Shown here: positions 32,850 through 41,775 of the stretch, piece by piece
How the letters are laid out: every line of letters starts with the position of its first letter
How positions within the stretch are numbered: position 1 is the first letter of the stretch
Origin: JBPOJN01 sp052033505
GTDB taxonomy: Bacteria > UBA10199 > JACPAL01 > GCA-016699445
Direction of reading: 5' to 3'
Length of the DNA: 58,991 nucleotides
Assembly: GCA_052033505.1 (NCBI GenBank)
Contig: JBPOJN010000003.1
Coordinates: 1-58,991 of the forward strand
The notes under the pieces: model-generated
Database searches by the model: none
What the model was told of the DNA's origin: nothing
What the model saw: the letters and a program-made list of their open reading frames with translations, nothing else
Program-made: the position numbers and the translations under genes

Positions 32850-33263
32850 CTAAGATTCCTTTTTTAATCTGACGCGGATGGCGCTCAGAGCTTGTACGAT
32901 TTCCGTGAGGTTCATAAGATCGAGGCTTTTCATTTTTAAAAGTTCGGACATTTTATGTCCCGCAAGTTCGCCGAAGCATTTGATTTTGGAACTTTTCAAG
33001 GCATTGACGGTTTGAGGTGACAGTTTCAACCTTTCGACGGGAATAGAGAAAGTTTCTTCGAAAAAAACAATGTGGCTGGCCATTGCAGATATCTCTGCGC
33101 CTTTTAATTTCAAACCCCATTCTTCCAAAAACTTCAGGGTCTTTTTGATGAAATCGCTATGGAAGTTTGCGATTGTGACGAGTTGCTGTGGACTGTACTG
33201 CAAAAGATCTCTTATGTGTAAGATTCCGAGGCCGTTAAGGGTGTCGATGTCCTTCTTATCCAC
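32850..33263 (-). CDS. Orphan protein of two RNA polymerase alpha-CTD-like units
   Basis: 137 aa. The C-terminal unit (about 74-134) reads IPVERLKLSPQTVNALK then CFGELAGHKMSELLKM, LTEIVQALSAI and aligns along its length with the alpha subunit C-terminal domain. The first unit (about 5-54), IDTLNGLGILHIRDLLQYSP to FLEEWGLKL, has the same helix-hairpin pattern. Of the alpha residues that bind UP-element DNA, Arg265 is Gln, Gly296 is Asp and Lys298 is Met in unit 2, while Asn268 and Glu302 remain; protein contacts are more likely than DNA binding. No alpha N-terminal domain is present. Start is GTG. It overlaps the 215-aa gene by 52 bp in another frame, and base composition is AT-richer than its neighbours. 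Confidence 0.75.
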   Translation of the reverse strand: MDKKDIDTLNGLGILHIRDLLQYSPQQLVTIANFHSDFIKKTLKFLEEWGLKLKGAEISAMASHIVFFEETFSIPVERLKLSPQTVNALKSSKIKCFGELAGHKMSELLKMKSLDLMNLTEIVQALSAIRVRLKKES

Positions 33264-33859
33264 GGGTAAACAACAATTTTTGATTTTAATACGCGGGATC
33301 TGTTTCCGGCGGTGAGCAACAAAAAAGAAAGGGCGTTTTTGCTTATCTCTTCCTCGTCGCGCTTGATGCCGATCTCCGTACGTTTAAACAGGGCAGCTAC
33401 TTTTGCGCGAGGTAGAGGCGGGTGTCTTAAAAAACGTTTGTAAAAAATCAGGAGGCCCTCTTTACTAAATGTGACCGAGGGCATGGTGTAACATAATAAA
33501 ACTTCGTAAGGGAAATCCGCCATGTCTCTAGCGAACATGGTTTCAAAGCTCTCTCCTTGCGGGATTTCCAATCCGCGCCCACTGGAGAGCTGTTCGAACC
33601 TTTTCAGGAGTTGGGATACGGGAGTTTGCTCCGTGGACTTCTTGTTTCTACCGATGACCTGAGGCTTTTTAAGTTTCGAGGGCGTTCGATCCTGGAAAAG
33701 AGGAGGTTGAACGGTTATGCTGTTCCCGTTCTCTAAAAAATTATGACGGGGTTTTAAAGCAAACCATGTCTTCGTCGCCTGAATCGCAGGATCTCCGCCG
33801 GATAGGTTGGCCAATCCCAGGGGAAGTATAAAAGGTATGGTTTTGGAGGAAACATTCAT
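33212..33859 (-). CDS. Uncharacterised protein upstream of the orphan alpha-CTD gene
   Basis: 215 aa, not recognised. No signal peptide or membrane segment. The middle contains a Ser/Lys-rich linker (TPSKLKKPQVIGRNKKS) then a helical region with PYEVLLCYTMPSVTFSK and PLPRAKVAALFKRTEIGIKRDEEE, the last of which could be a helix-turn-helix of sigma-factor or MarR type, though this is only a pattern impression. The last ~17 residues (YPWIRRTSTPLTASESYT) overlap the alpha-CTD gene in another frame, where a frameshift could have split one original protein into two. Composition is AT-richer than the surroundings, hinting at transfer. ATG 33859 has no strong Shine-Dalgarno. Confidence 0.6.
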   Translation of the reverse strand: MNVSSKTIPFILPLGLANLSGGDPAIQATKTWFALKPRHNFLENGNSITVQPPLFQDRTPSKLKKPQVIGRNKKSTEQTPVSQLLKRFEQLSSGRGLEIPQGESFETMFARDMADFPYEVLLCYTMPSVTFSKEGLLIFYKRFLRHPPLPRAKVAALFKRTEIGIKRDEEEISKNALSFLLLTAGNRSRVLKSKIVVYPWIRRTSTPLTASESYT

Positions 33860-33956
33860 GATTTCGCTATCGACTCAGTCTTAGAAAAAGTGTCGCGTTT
33901 TTATGCTGGCGGTCAGTCGGCGCGGTATTGTAGGTGACGGCCGGATTTGAAAATTT

Positions 33957-34028
33957 GCCCCCGTAGTTCAATGGATAGAACAAGGGACTCCTAAGCCCTA
34001 GATACAGGTTCGATTCCTGTCGGGGGCA
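33957..34028 (+). tRNA. tRNA-Arg (anticodon CCT)
   Basis: 72 nt: acceptor GCCCCCG / CGGGGGC with discriminator A, D arm GTTC-GAAC, anticodon arm AGGGA-CTCCTAA-GCCCT giving CCT, T arm ACAGG-TTCGATT-CCTGT. The last pair of the anticodon stem (31-39) is an A-G mismatch. CCA is not encoded. eno starts 21 nt downstream and probably shares the transcript. Confidence 0.93.
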
Positions 34029-34049
34029 CAAAGACTTTTGGAGACAATT

Positions 34050-35339
34050 ATGAGTGGAAACACGATCACTTCCATCACCGCCCGCGAAGTTTTGGACTCC
34101 CGTGGCTGGCCCACCGTTGAAGCGGATGTCGTCATTAATGGAGTATTGGGTCGCGCGATCGTGCCTTCGGGCGCGTCGACGGGGACTTACGAAGCGGTTG
34201 AACTGCGTGACGGGGATCCGAAGCGCTATCTGGGCAAGGGCGTGCAAAAGGCCGTCAAAAACGTCCAAGACGTCATCGCTCCGAAGATCAAGAGTTTCGC
34301 GGCCGGCGACCAAAAAGCGCTCGATCGTCTTCTGATCGACCTCGACGGAACGCCGAACAAGGGCAAGCTGGGGGCGAATGCTTTGCTCGCGGTCTCGATG
34401 GCGTACGCGCACGCGTCGGCGAATCTCCGGAAAATCCCGCTTTATCGTTATCTGGCCGAAATCTCGGGCCAGGCCGGTAACGTACTGCCGACGCCGCTCA
34501 TGAACGTGGTCAACGGCGGCCAGCACGCGGACAATCCGCTCGACGTGCAGGAATTCATGATCGTGCCGTGCGGGGATTCGTTCCGCGAGTCTCTCCGCAT
34601 GGGCGCCGAAGTCTTTCATCAATTGAAAAAACTGCTGTCGTCCAAAAAACTCGCGACGGCGGTGGGGGACGAGGGCGGTTTCGCGCCGCAGCTTAATTCC
34701 AATCTTGAAGTCTTGGAATTGCTCGTGACCGCGGTCCAAAAAGCGGGTTTCAAAGAAGGGTCCGATATTTTCTTCGCCCTCGACGTCGCTTCGACTGAGG
34801 TTTTCAAAGACGGTCATTATTCGCTGGCGACCGAAGAGGGCCGCAAGACCGAAGTCACCGATCTCGTCGCGTACTACCAAAAGCTCTGCGCGCAATTCCC
34901 GATCGTCTCGATCGAGGACGGCCTCGCGGAAGAAGACTGGGTGGGCTGGGCGAATCTCACGCGCACCTTGGGTCAAAACGTCCAATTGGTCGGTGACGAC
35001 CTCTTCGTGACGAATCCGGAGCGTTTGAAAAAGGGCATCGAGCAGAAGACGGCGAATTCGATCCTGGTCAAGGTCAACCAGATCGGGACTTTAACCGAGA
35101 CGCTGGAAGCGATCCGTGTTGCGCGCGAGGCGGGATACACCTCCGTCATCTCGCACCGCTCGGGCGAGACCGAAGACGCCACGATCGCGGACCTGGCCGT
35201 CGGCGTCTGCGCGGGCCAGATCAAGACCGGCAGCTTGTCGCGATCGGAACGTTTGGCAAAATACAATCGGTTGTTGCGTATCGAAGAAGAATTGGGCACC
35301 GGTGCCAAGTATTTGGGGGCCAAGGCGTTCCGACGTTAG
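34050..35339 (+). CDS. eno: Enolase
   Basis: Converts 2-phosphoglycerate to phosphoenolpyruvate in glycolysis. Starts MSGNTITSITAREVLDSRGWPTVEAD at ATG 34050 with TTGGAG 7 nt upstream; the 4-residue longer TTG form is rejected. Motifs: GASTGTYEAVELRDGD, NVVNGGQHADNPLDVQEFM, GDEGGFAPQL, SIEDGLAEEDW and VGDDLFVTN, with LVKVNQIGTLTET and SHRSGETED carrying the catalytic Lys and metal ligands. 429 aa is normal. It follows tRNA-Arg and precedes resB (8-bp gap). Confidence 0.98.
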   Translation: MSGNTITSITAREVLDSRGWPTVEADVVINGVLGRAIVPSGASTGTYEAVELRDGDPKRYLGKGVQKAVKNVQDVIAPKIKSFAAGDQKALDRLLIDLDGTPNKGKLGANALLAVSMAYAHASANLRKIPLYRYLAEISGQAGNVLPTPLMNVVNGGQHADNPLDVQEFMIVPCGDSFRESLRMGAEVFHQLKKLLSSKKLATAVGDEGGFAPQLNSNLEVLELLVTAVQKAGFKEGSDIFFALDVASTEVFKDGHYSLATEEGRKTEVTDLVAYYQKLCAQFPIVSIEDGLAEEDWVGWANLTRTLGQNVQLVGDDLFVTNPERLKKGIEQKTANSILVKVNQIGTLTETLEAIRVAREAGYTSVISHRSGETEDATIADLAVGVCAGQIKTGSLSRSERLAKYNRLLRIEEELGTGAKYLGAKAFRR

Positions 35340-35347
35340 AAGAAACC

Positions 35348-36787
35348 ATGGATAAAATCCTCGATCGAATCGCCGAGCGTCTGTGGCGGTTTTTCAGCTC
35401 GATGAAATTGGCCCTAAGCCTTTTCATCGCCTTAGTCGTCAGCACGATGATCGGCAGTATTGTACGCCAGCGCCCGATCGCGGAGCCGGGGCAGCTCGAA
35501 AGGGCTTATAGTCCCGAGACGATCGTTTGGTTGGACAGATTCGGGTTCTTGGACGTTTTTCATTCGTGGTGGTTTTTGCTGCAGATGGCGCTTTTGGCGG
35601 TGAATATCACTGTCGTTTCGATCGACATGTGGCCGAAATTCCGCGCGCGCCTCAAAAGTTTCTCGCCGGTCTTGACGCCGCGCACGCTTCCAGGGTTTTC
35701 GGAAAGTATTCCGCTGAAGACGTCTTCGGATGACTTTGCAGATGGCTTGGTCGCATCGCTGAAATCCCTCGTCCGCAGGAAGTTTCGCAATCCTCAAGTT
35801 ACGGTCGTCGAAGGGCGCACGCACATTGCGGCTCAGAGCGCCCAATGGGCTCATTTAGGCGTCTACGTGATCCACGTCGGCGTTCTCTTGGTCTTGATCG
35901 GTGGTATGATCACGGGCGCGAAGGGTTTCGAAGGTCAGATTCCGCTGTCTCCGGGCGAAAGTTCCGATTTTTATTTCGACCGCGCGATTCCCGGCAAGAA
36001 GACGTCGCTGGGGTTTACGCTGCGCTGCACGGGAGCGCGCATGGACCGTTATCCGGACGGGTCGCCTAAAGCCTACTTCAGCGACCTGGAAATACTGGAA
36101 GGCGACCGCGTCGTCGCGAAAAAGACGATCAAGGTGAACGATCCCTTGTCCTACAAAGGCATCTATTTCTATCAGGCGACGTTCGGCCAAAAACCCGTGA
36201 ATGAGAAGACGTCCATCACTATCGACGTGAGGGATACGGCGCACAAAGGAGCGAAGCCCAAGGTTTTTGTCACCGATTTCGAAAAATCCGAGGCGCTGCC
36301 GGGATCAAAAGGCAAGTTTCAGGTCATGGACTACGCGGAGAGCGTCCCTCTGGACGTCGAAGGGCATAAAAAAGACCTGGGCGAAGCGGTTAAGATCCTC
36401 TTAAGCGAAGACGGGGAAGAACCCAAAATGGTTTGGCTCTTCAAGAATTATCCGGACTTCGACCGTGACATCCGCAAAGGCCGCTATCATTTCACGTTCC
36501 ATAATTTCGAGTACGACTACCAGGTCGAAAACGTGACCGGCATCCAGGTCGCGAAGAATCCCGGGATCGACATCACTTGGATAGGAAGCGCCTTGCTCTT
36601 GGCTGGTTTGTTGTCGACGTTTTGGGTCCCGCACCGCAAGCTGTGGGTCGTCGTGGGAGACGGCGAAATCACCGTCGCGGGAGCCTCTCACCGCCACCCC
36701 GAAACTTTCGAGAAAAAGTTAAAAAAGATTGTGGAGCAAATCAAATCCATGGTGAATCCCGCTTCATCCTCATCTAAGGAAGCTTAA
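35348..36787 (+). CDS. resB: Cytochrome c biogenesis protein ResB (Ccs1)
   Basis: System II haem-delivery partner of CcsA. 479 aa with membrane segments near residues 15-35 (ALSLFIALVVSTMIGSIV), 70-90 (WWFLLQMALLAVNITVVSI), 170-190 (HLGVYVIHVGVLLVLIGGMI) and 405-425, and a large soluble region between 190 and 400 that faces outside. The start of the frame fits typical ResB (FFSSMKLALSLFIAL). It lies 8 bp after eno and 4 bp before ccsA, so the pair is one unit for c-type cytochrome maturation. Confidence 0.92.
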   Translation: MDKILDRIAERLWRFFSSMKLALSLFIALVVSTMIGSIVRQRPIAEPGQLERAYSPETIVWLDRFGFLDVFHSWWFLLQMALLAVNITVVSIDMWPKFRARLKSFSPVLTPRTLPGFSESIPLKTSSDDFADGLVASLKSLVRRKFRNPQVTVVEGRTHIAAQSAQWAHLGVYVIHVGVLLVLIGGMITGAKGFEGQIPLSPGESSDFYFDRAIPGKKTSLGFTLRCTGARMDRYPDGSPKAYFSDLEILEGDRVVAKKTIKVNDPLSYKGIYFYQATFGQKPVNEKTSITIDVRDTAHKGAKPKVFVTDFEKSEALPGSKGKFQVMDYAESVPLDVEGHKKDLGEAVKILLSEDGEEPKMVWLFKNYPDFDRDIRKGRYHFTFHNFEYDYQVENVTGIQVAKNPGIDITWIGSALLLAGLLSTFWVPHRKLWVVVGDGEITVAGASHRHPETFEKKLKKIVEQIKSMVNPASSSSKEA

Positions 36788-36791
36788 GCCT

Positions 36792-38063
36792 ATGACGCCA
36801 TCTCACTTAAGTATCGCTCTCTTGAAATGGGCCACGTTGGGTTATTTGGCTGCGATGACGATTTACATCGTGCATCTGATCGGCCGGAAACGCTGGTCGT
36901 ATATCGCGGCGCCGGCGATCGCAGGCGTGACGATCCTGGCCCATGCGGGTGCTTTGATCGACCGGTGGATTCAGGGCGGTCTGTACCGTCCGCCTTGGAC
37001 GAATCTCTATGAGTCCCTTGTTTATTTCAGCTTAGGTTTGGCCGTCGTGGCCTTGATCATCGACCTTCGTTACCGCCTGCGATACGTGACCGCGTTTGCG
37101 ACGCCGCTGGTGTTTTCGTCGTTAGGGTTGGCTTACCTTGTGCCGGTCAAGGAAATCACGCCGCTCGTGCCGTCGCTCCAGAGCTGGTGGATCTTATCGC
37201 ACTCGTGCCTGGCGGCTTTTGCGTATTCCGGCTTCATCGTCGCCTCGGTCGTGGCGTTTCTCTATCTCATCAAAATCGGCATGGACGAAAAGGCGTTGGG
37301 GCTTTGGACGTCCTTAATCCTGATCGCCGGATTGCTTTTGGTGGGTGGAAGTGACGTGTTCCTGCACGGCCGGTATTTGATGACGGAGATGGCGTTCGTC
37401 GGCGGCAAGTGGACGCAAAATCGTATTCCCGGGAGCGATCCCGTGCGTTTCTTCGAAATCGCCGTGCCGTATGTGCCTCATTTTTACCTTGCTTCGGCGG
37501 GGCTGGGAGCGATCGCGACGCTGCTGTTCTTTTCGCGATCGGCCTTGAAAAAAGCGAAGATCGTGCTCGTCGCGGCCTGGATCGCGCACGTAGGGCTGAT
37601 CGCCGCGGTCAGCTATGTTATTGCCACCTATCAAAGCGTCAGTTTGGGCTCCAATCCTTATGCTCTCACGTTGCTTATCTTGATGGCGGCGGTCGAGGCA
37701 TTTTCCATCTCCTATCTTTTCTGGGGCGAGCGCATGGCGCGCGCGTTGCCGGAGGCTTTGTCGCTCGAAAGATTGTCGTATCAGGTCACGCTCTTCGCAT
37801 TTCCGTTCATGACGTTGATCCTGATTACGGGTGCCATCTGGGCTCATGAGGCTTGGGGGCGTTATTGGGGATGGGATCCGAAGGAGACGACGGCTCTGGT
37901 GACGTGGTTGATTTACACAGCCTATCTGCACGGGCGTTTCATCCCGGGCTGGAGCGGCAAGAAGGCCGCCGTGATTTCCATCATAGGATTTTTCTCCGTT
38001 ATCTTCACTTATCTCGGTACCAACTTGGTCCTGTCCGGCCTCCACTCCTATGGAAGTAACTAA
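36792..38063 (+). CDS. ccsA: Cytochrome c assembly protein CcsA/ResC
   Basis: Haem-handling membrane protein with about ten hydrophobic segments. The diagnostic tryptophan-rich motif is WGRYWGWDPKETTALVTWL, with flanking conserved His (IWAHEAWG) and a following His in TAYLHGRFIPGW; these ligand haem. The N-terminal half, common in longer deltaproteobacterial forms (423 aa), includes PPWTNLYESLVYFS, a conserved entry segment. It cooperates with the adjacent ResB to attach haem to apocytochromes. The last 14 bp overlap the rimI start. Confidence 0.95.
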   Translation: MTPSHLSIALLKWATLGYLAAMTIYIVHLIGRKRWSYIAAPAIAGVTILAHAGALIDRWIQGGLYRPPWTNLYESLVYFSLGLAVVALIIDLRYRLRYVTAFATPLVFSSLGLAYLVPVKEITPLVPSLQSWWILSHSCLAAFAYSGFIVASVVAFLYLIKIGMDEKALGLWTSLILIAGLLLVGGSDVFLHGRYLMTEMAFVGGKWTQNRIPGSDPVRFFEIAVPYVPHFYLASAGLGAIATLLFFSRSALKKAKIVLVAAWIAHVGLIAAVSYVIATYQSVSLGSNPYALTLLILMAAVEAFSISYLFWGERMARALPEALSLERLSYQVTLFAFPFMTLILITGAIWAHEAWGRYWGWDPKETTALVTWLIYTAYLHGRFIPGWSGKKAAVISIIGFFSVIFTYLGTNLVLSGLHSYGSN

Positions 38064-38556
38064 CGCGACCTCCGGCACCTCTTCTGATAATTTGCCTTCG
38101 CAGGACATCCGGATCGCGCCGATGATGGCGGAGCACCTTCCGGTCGTCTTGGAAATCGAGAATCTGTCGTTTCCGACGCCGTTCACCGAAAATCTCTTCC
38201 GCATGGAGTTGAATTTGAACGTCGCGCATCTGTACGTGGCTCTCTCAGGGGCGCGCGTGATCGGTTACATCGATTTTTGGAGGGTGGGACCGGAAGCGCA
38301 CCTGATCACCTTGGGCGTGCATCCGGATTTCCGCCGTCAACAGGCCGCTTCGAAGCTCGTGCAGCACATGATCGACGAATGCCGAAAATCCAAAGTCGAA
38401 GTCGTCTCCCTCGACGTACGCCCGACCAACGAAAGCGGCCGGGCCCTGTATGCCAAACACGGTTTTCGTCAGGCGGGCCTCCGGAGAAAATATTATCAGG
38501 ACAACGGGGAAGACGCCCTGGTCTTAAACCTGTCTTTAAGGGATGATGGGGCATGA
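38050..38556 (+). CDS. rimI: Ribosomal-protein-alanine N-acetyltransferase
   Basis: GNAT acetyltransferase acting on the N terminus of ribosomal protein S18. Seen: VIGYIDFWRVGPEAHLITLGVHPDFRRQ (motif A; acetyl-CoA loop near RRQQAAS), LDVRPTNESGRALYAKHGF and RKYYQDNGEDALVL, the RimI C-terminal signature. 168 aa with a short N-terminal extension. Starts inside the end of ccsA and its stop overlaps the rimO ATG by 4 bp, so ccsA-rimI-rimO are coupled. Confidence 0.92.
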   Translation: MEVTNATSGTSSDNLPSQDIRIAPMMAEHLPVVLEIENLSFPTPFTENLFRMELNLNVAHLYVALSGARVIGYIDFWRVGPEAHLITLGVHPDFRRQQAASKLVQHMIDECRKSKVEVVSLDVRPTNESGRALYAKHGFRQAGLRRKYYQDNGEDALVLNLSLRDDGA

Positions 38557-39893
38557 CTGAAAGCGCCCAAAAAACCGTCTGCTTAGTCTCGCTCGGCTGT
38601 GCGAAGAATTTAGTCGACGCCGAAATGATGCTCGGATTCCTCAAAAAAGACGGATTCGGCTTTTCAGCCGACCCGTCTCAGAGCGAGGTCATCGTCGTCA
38701 ACACCTGCGGATTCTTGGAGGCCTCGCGCCGCGAATCCATCGACCACTTGCTTGAAATGGCGAAGTTCAAAGACGAAGGCCGGTGCGAAGTCCTGGTCGC
38801 CTCGGGATGTTTAAGCCAGAAGCACGGCGATGAATTGGCCAAGGAAATGCCGGAAGTGGATCTTTTCATCGGTACCGGTGAGTTCGACAAGATAGCGGGT
38901 TTTTTGAGGGGCAAGTATCCGTCAGGCGGCGTCGAAGTGACCTCCCGTCAGATCCTGCCCGACCCGGACTTGCCGCGCGTGCTCGCGACGCCGCGGCATT
39001 ACAGCTATTTGAAAATTTCCGAAGGCTGCTCGCACATCTGCTCTTTTTGCACGATTCCTTCGATCCGGGGCCGTCTGAAAAGCCGTCCGATGGAGTCGGT
39101 TGTGCGCGAAGTGGAAAATTTCGTCGCCGACGGCGTGAAAGAGTTCAATCTAATCGCGCAGGACTTGAACGAATACGGTCGTGATTTGAAAAACGGCTCT
39201 CATTTGGCCGGCCTCCTTCAGGCCTTGGATCAAGTGAAGGGTGATTTCTGGTTGCGCCCGCTTTATATGTATCCTTTGGAATTCAACGACCGCCTGATCG
39301 GTACGATCCGGGACGCCGCCCACGTCGTGAAATACGTCGACATGCCGCTCCAGCACATCAGCGAGCGCATCCTCATGTCGATGAAGCGCGGCTCGCCGTC
39401 GCGCTACGTGCGGCAGCTGATCGGGAAGCTCAAAAAAGAAATCCCCGACATCACGCTGCGTACGACGTTCATCGTGGGTTATCCGGGAGAGACCGAAGAA
39501 GAATTTCAGGAGCTTTGTGATTTCATCACGGAGTACGAGTTCGACCGCGTCGGCGCCTTCAAATTTTCCCGCGAAGAAGGTACGTCCTCCGTGGACCTGC
39601 CCGATCAGGTTCCGGAGGAAATCAAGGAAGAGCGTCACCATCGCCTCATGACGTTGCAGCGCGAGATTTCCCGCCGCCGCAATCACGCTTGGATCGGGAA
39701 GACCGTGCAGGCCTTATCCGACGGCATCACGAAAAAGAATCTCACCCAAGTTCGTTTGGCAAACCAGGCTCCGGAAATCGACGGCGTGACCTGGGTGTCG
39801 GGACTTTCGGAAAAATCGAATGGCACGTTCGTGGACGTCAAAATCACGGCCGCCAAGGACTATGATTTGGTGGGAGAAGTCGCCGCCTTTTGA
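38553..39893 (+). CDS. rimO: Ribosomal protein S12 methylthiotransferase RimO
   Basis: Radical SAM enzyme that adds a methylthio group to Asp of S12. UPF0004 N-terminal domain: CLVSLGCAKNLVDAEMM, NTCGFLEASRRESID and GCLSQKH hold the three Cys of the auxiliary cluster. The radical SAM domain has CSHICSFCTIPSIRGRLKSRP (CxxxCxxC). A TRAM domain closes the protein (IGKTVQALSDGI on). RimO is told from MiaB by SLGCAKNLVDAE. 446 aa. Overlaps rimI by 4 bp and converges with the dihydroorotate dehydrogenase-like gene with a 34-bp overlap. Confidence 0.96.
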   Translation: MTESAQKTVCLVSLGCAKNLVDAEMMLGFLKKDGFGFSADPSQSEVIVVNTCGFLEASRRESIDHLLEMAKFKDEGRCEVLVASGCLSQKHGDELAKEMPEVDLFIGTGEFDKIAGFLRGKYPSGGVEVTSRQILPDPDLPRVLATPRHYSYLKISEGCSHICSFCTIPSIRGRLKSRPMESVVREVENFVADGVKEFNLIAQDLNEYGRDLKNGSHLAGLLQALDQVKGDFWLRPLYMYPLEFNDRLIGTIRDAAHVVKYVDMPLQHISERILMSMKRGSPSRYVRQLIGKLKKEIPDITLRTTFIVGYPGETEEEFQELCDFITEYEFDRVGAFKFSREEGTSSVDLPDQVPEEIKEERHHRLMTLQREISRRRNHAWIGKTVQALSDGITKKNLTQVRLANQAPEIDGVTWVSGLSEKSNGTFVDVKITAAKDYDLVGEVAAF

Positions 39894-40768
39894 TTGCCCG
39901 CATCGTTATGCTCCCGGATCCACCGACGCACGTATGAGGTCGGACGCCAGGGATGGCGCACGAAGACCGAGCCGAAGCTGATCGCGCGGGCCCCCAAGGT
40001 TTTCAGACGCTCGACATCCTCGTACTCCCACACCGAAGGCCCGATGACCGGGATACGTGAGATCGTTGAAATTTCCTGGACCATTTTCCATGTGAAGGAT
40101 TGGATGATTTTGCCTGAAACACCGCCGCCGCCGTAGCGTGCGAGAGGCGAGGGAGTTTCCGGATAGACTAAATTCCAAGGGATACTGTTGATGCTGACAG
40201 CTTCGATTTTAGGATCGGTTTCGAGATCCTTCGCTAGTTTCAAGTAGTCGTGCGTGTAAGAAAGTTTGATCAGAATCGGAAGCGAAGAAACGCGTGCGGC
40301 GTGGCGCGCGATCTTGGTTATTTTTTCCGCAGAGGACGCTTCCCGGTCCGGCGTGTTGGGACAGGAAAAGTTGAGTTCCACTCCCAAGACCGGCGTGCCT
40401 TGGAGTTTTTGCACCATTTCGACGGTGTCTTTTTCGTCGTTCGCCTCGATCGAGGCGATGAGCTTGTATTTTTCCGGGATGCGCGGCGCGATTTTTTCGA
40501 TCCACCAGTCGATGCCGGGGTTGGTCAGGCCGATCGCGTTGACGACGCCCGCCTTCTTGTTCTTCACGACGCTCCAAGGATGCGACCAGCGCAGGTTTCC
40601 TGTGCGCGGCTGACGCGTCAGGGTCTTGACGACGATGGTGAAGAGTTCCGGGTCGAGGAGACCGGTCCAACGAAGCGGCCATTCCCAAGGCCATCCGCGC
40701 CCGTCCCAGGCGAGCGCGCCCGAGGCGGCCATGAATTTGAACGCGTGTCCGTTCGAAAGTGTGATCAC
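39860..40768 (-). CDS. pyrD: Dihydroorotate dehydrogenase-like flavoprotein
   Basis: 302 aa TIM-barrel flavoprotein. LGVELNFSCPNTPDREASSAE carries the catalytic Cys in NFSCPN, as in class 1 enzymes (class 2 has Ser there). NAIGLTNPG, PILIKLSYTHDY, AVSINSIPW and GGGGVSGKIIQ follow, and IPVIGPSV with GARAISFGSVF forms the FMN phosphate site. No membrane-binding N-terminal helix is present, consistent with a class 1 soluble enzyme. The sequence diverges from common PyrD, so the exact substrate is not certain. Overlaps the rimO end by 34 bp (convergent). Confidence 0.75.
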   Translation of the reverse strand: MITLSNGHAFKFMAASGALAWDGRGWPWEWPLRWTGLLDPELFTIVVKTLTRQPRTGNLRWSHPWSVVKNKKAGVVNAIGLTNPGIDWWIEKIAPRIPEKYKLIASIEANDEKDTVEMVQKLQGTPVLGVELNFSCPNTPDREASSAEKITKIARHAARVSSLPILIKLSYTHDYLKLAKDLETDPKIEAVSINSIPWNLVYPETPSPLARYGGGGVSGKIIQSFTWKMVQEISTISRIPVIGPSVWEYEDVERLKTLGARAISFGSVFVRHPWRPTSYVRRWIREHNDAGNQKAATSPTKS

Positions 40769-40815
40769 GTAGAGGCGTTATCCCCGATTTGCTCCTTGAC
40801 GATCAATGACTTTCG

Positions 40816-41775
40816 GTGAATTTTTCAAAGTTCCGAATTCTGAAAGAGGCCGCCTTGCTCAAAACCCGTCTGGATATTTTCTTGTCGTCGCAGCATCGAC
40901 ACTTGAGCCGTTCGCAGATCAAGAGATTGATCGAAGAAGGCTATATCCTGATCGACGGCGAAAAAAGAAAACCCAGTTACCTCCTGCGCGGGGGAGAAAC
41001 GATCGAGATGCTGAAGCGCGGTCCGGAAATCCCCAAAGCCGAGCCGGAAGCCATCCCTCTCGATATCCTTTTCGAAGATGAAGACCTGCTCGTGATCAAC
41101 AAAGCCGCCGGCATGGTCGTGCACCCGGCGCCAGGTCATTTTCAGGGAACGCTCGTCAGTGCGGTCTTAAGTCATTTGGGGCGCAAGACGATTTCGGGGG
41201 AATCGCCGGAACTCCTAAGACCGGGCATCGTGCATCGTCTCGACAAGGGCACGACAGGTGTCATGGTGGTGACCAAAAACGACGTCGCGCATCGGGTCGT
41301 TTCGGCGCAGTTCAAGGACCGGAAGGTAGAAAAAGAATACGAGGCGATCGCGTTCGGACGTTTCACGAGGAAGTCGGGAACGGTTTCTCGCGCCATCGGC
41401 CGTGATCTCCACCATCGACAGAAATTTTCCTCGAAGAGCCGCTATGCGCGCGAAGCCGTGACGCATTGGGAAGTCATCAAGCCGTTTCAATTCGCGGCCC
41501 ACGTAAAGGTCAAACTCGAAACCGGCCGCACGCATCAGATCCGCGTGCATCTTTCCGAGGAAAAACATCCGTTGGTAGGTGACAAGACTTACGGAGCCGG
41601 TGCTTATTTTTCGACGATCCGTGAAGAAGCTTTGCGCGAGTGTTTGAAGAACGTCGGCCGGCCCATGCTGCATGCGCGCCGGTTGTCGTTCCTGCATCCG
41701 CGCACCCAAGAACGTGTTCGCTTCGAGGCGCCGTTGCCCGCCGATTTCCACGCCGTTTTGAAGGTGTTGCCGTGA
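40816..41775 (+). CDS. rluD: RluD-family 23S rRNA pseudouridine synthase
   Basis: S4 domain at residues ~15-75 (LKTRLDIFLSSQHRHLSRSQIKRLIEEGYILI), then the pseudouridine synthase domain: VINKAAGMVVHPAPGH and the catalytic HRLDKGTTGVMVVTK with its Asp, and GRTHQIRVHLS. Length 319 aa matches RluA/C/D enzymes; RluD is preferred by the S4 domain, RluC being the alternative. Start is uncertain: GTG 40816 lacks a Shine-Dalgarno, while TTG 40855 has AGAGG at 5 nt and would give 306 aa. The stop overlaps pgeF's GTG by 4 bp. Confidence 0.9.
   Translation: MNFSKFRILKEAALLKTRLDIFLSSQHRHLSRSQIKRLIEEGYILIDGEKRKPSYLLRGGETIEMLKRGPEIPKAEPEAIPLDILFEDEDLLVINKAAGMVVHPAPGHFQGTLVSAVLSHLGRKTISGESPELLRPGIVHRLDKGTTGVMVVTKNDVAHRVVSAQFKDRKVEKEYEAIAFGRFTRKSGTVSRAIGRDLHHRQKFSSKSRYAREAVTHWEVIKPFQFAAHVKVKLETGRTHQIRVHLSEEKHPLVGDKTYGAGAYFSTIREEALRECLKNVGRPMLHARRLSFLHPRTQERVRFEAPLPADFHAVLKVLP

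Noticed and set aside
38553..40768. Fusion of rimO and the dihydroorotate dehydrogenase-like gene
   Set aside because: They lie on opposite strands and only share a 34-bp 3' overlap.
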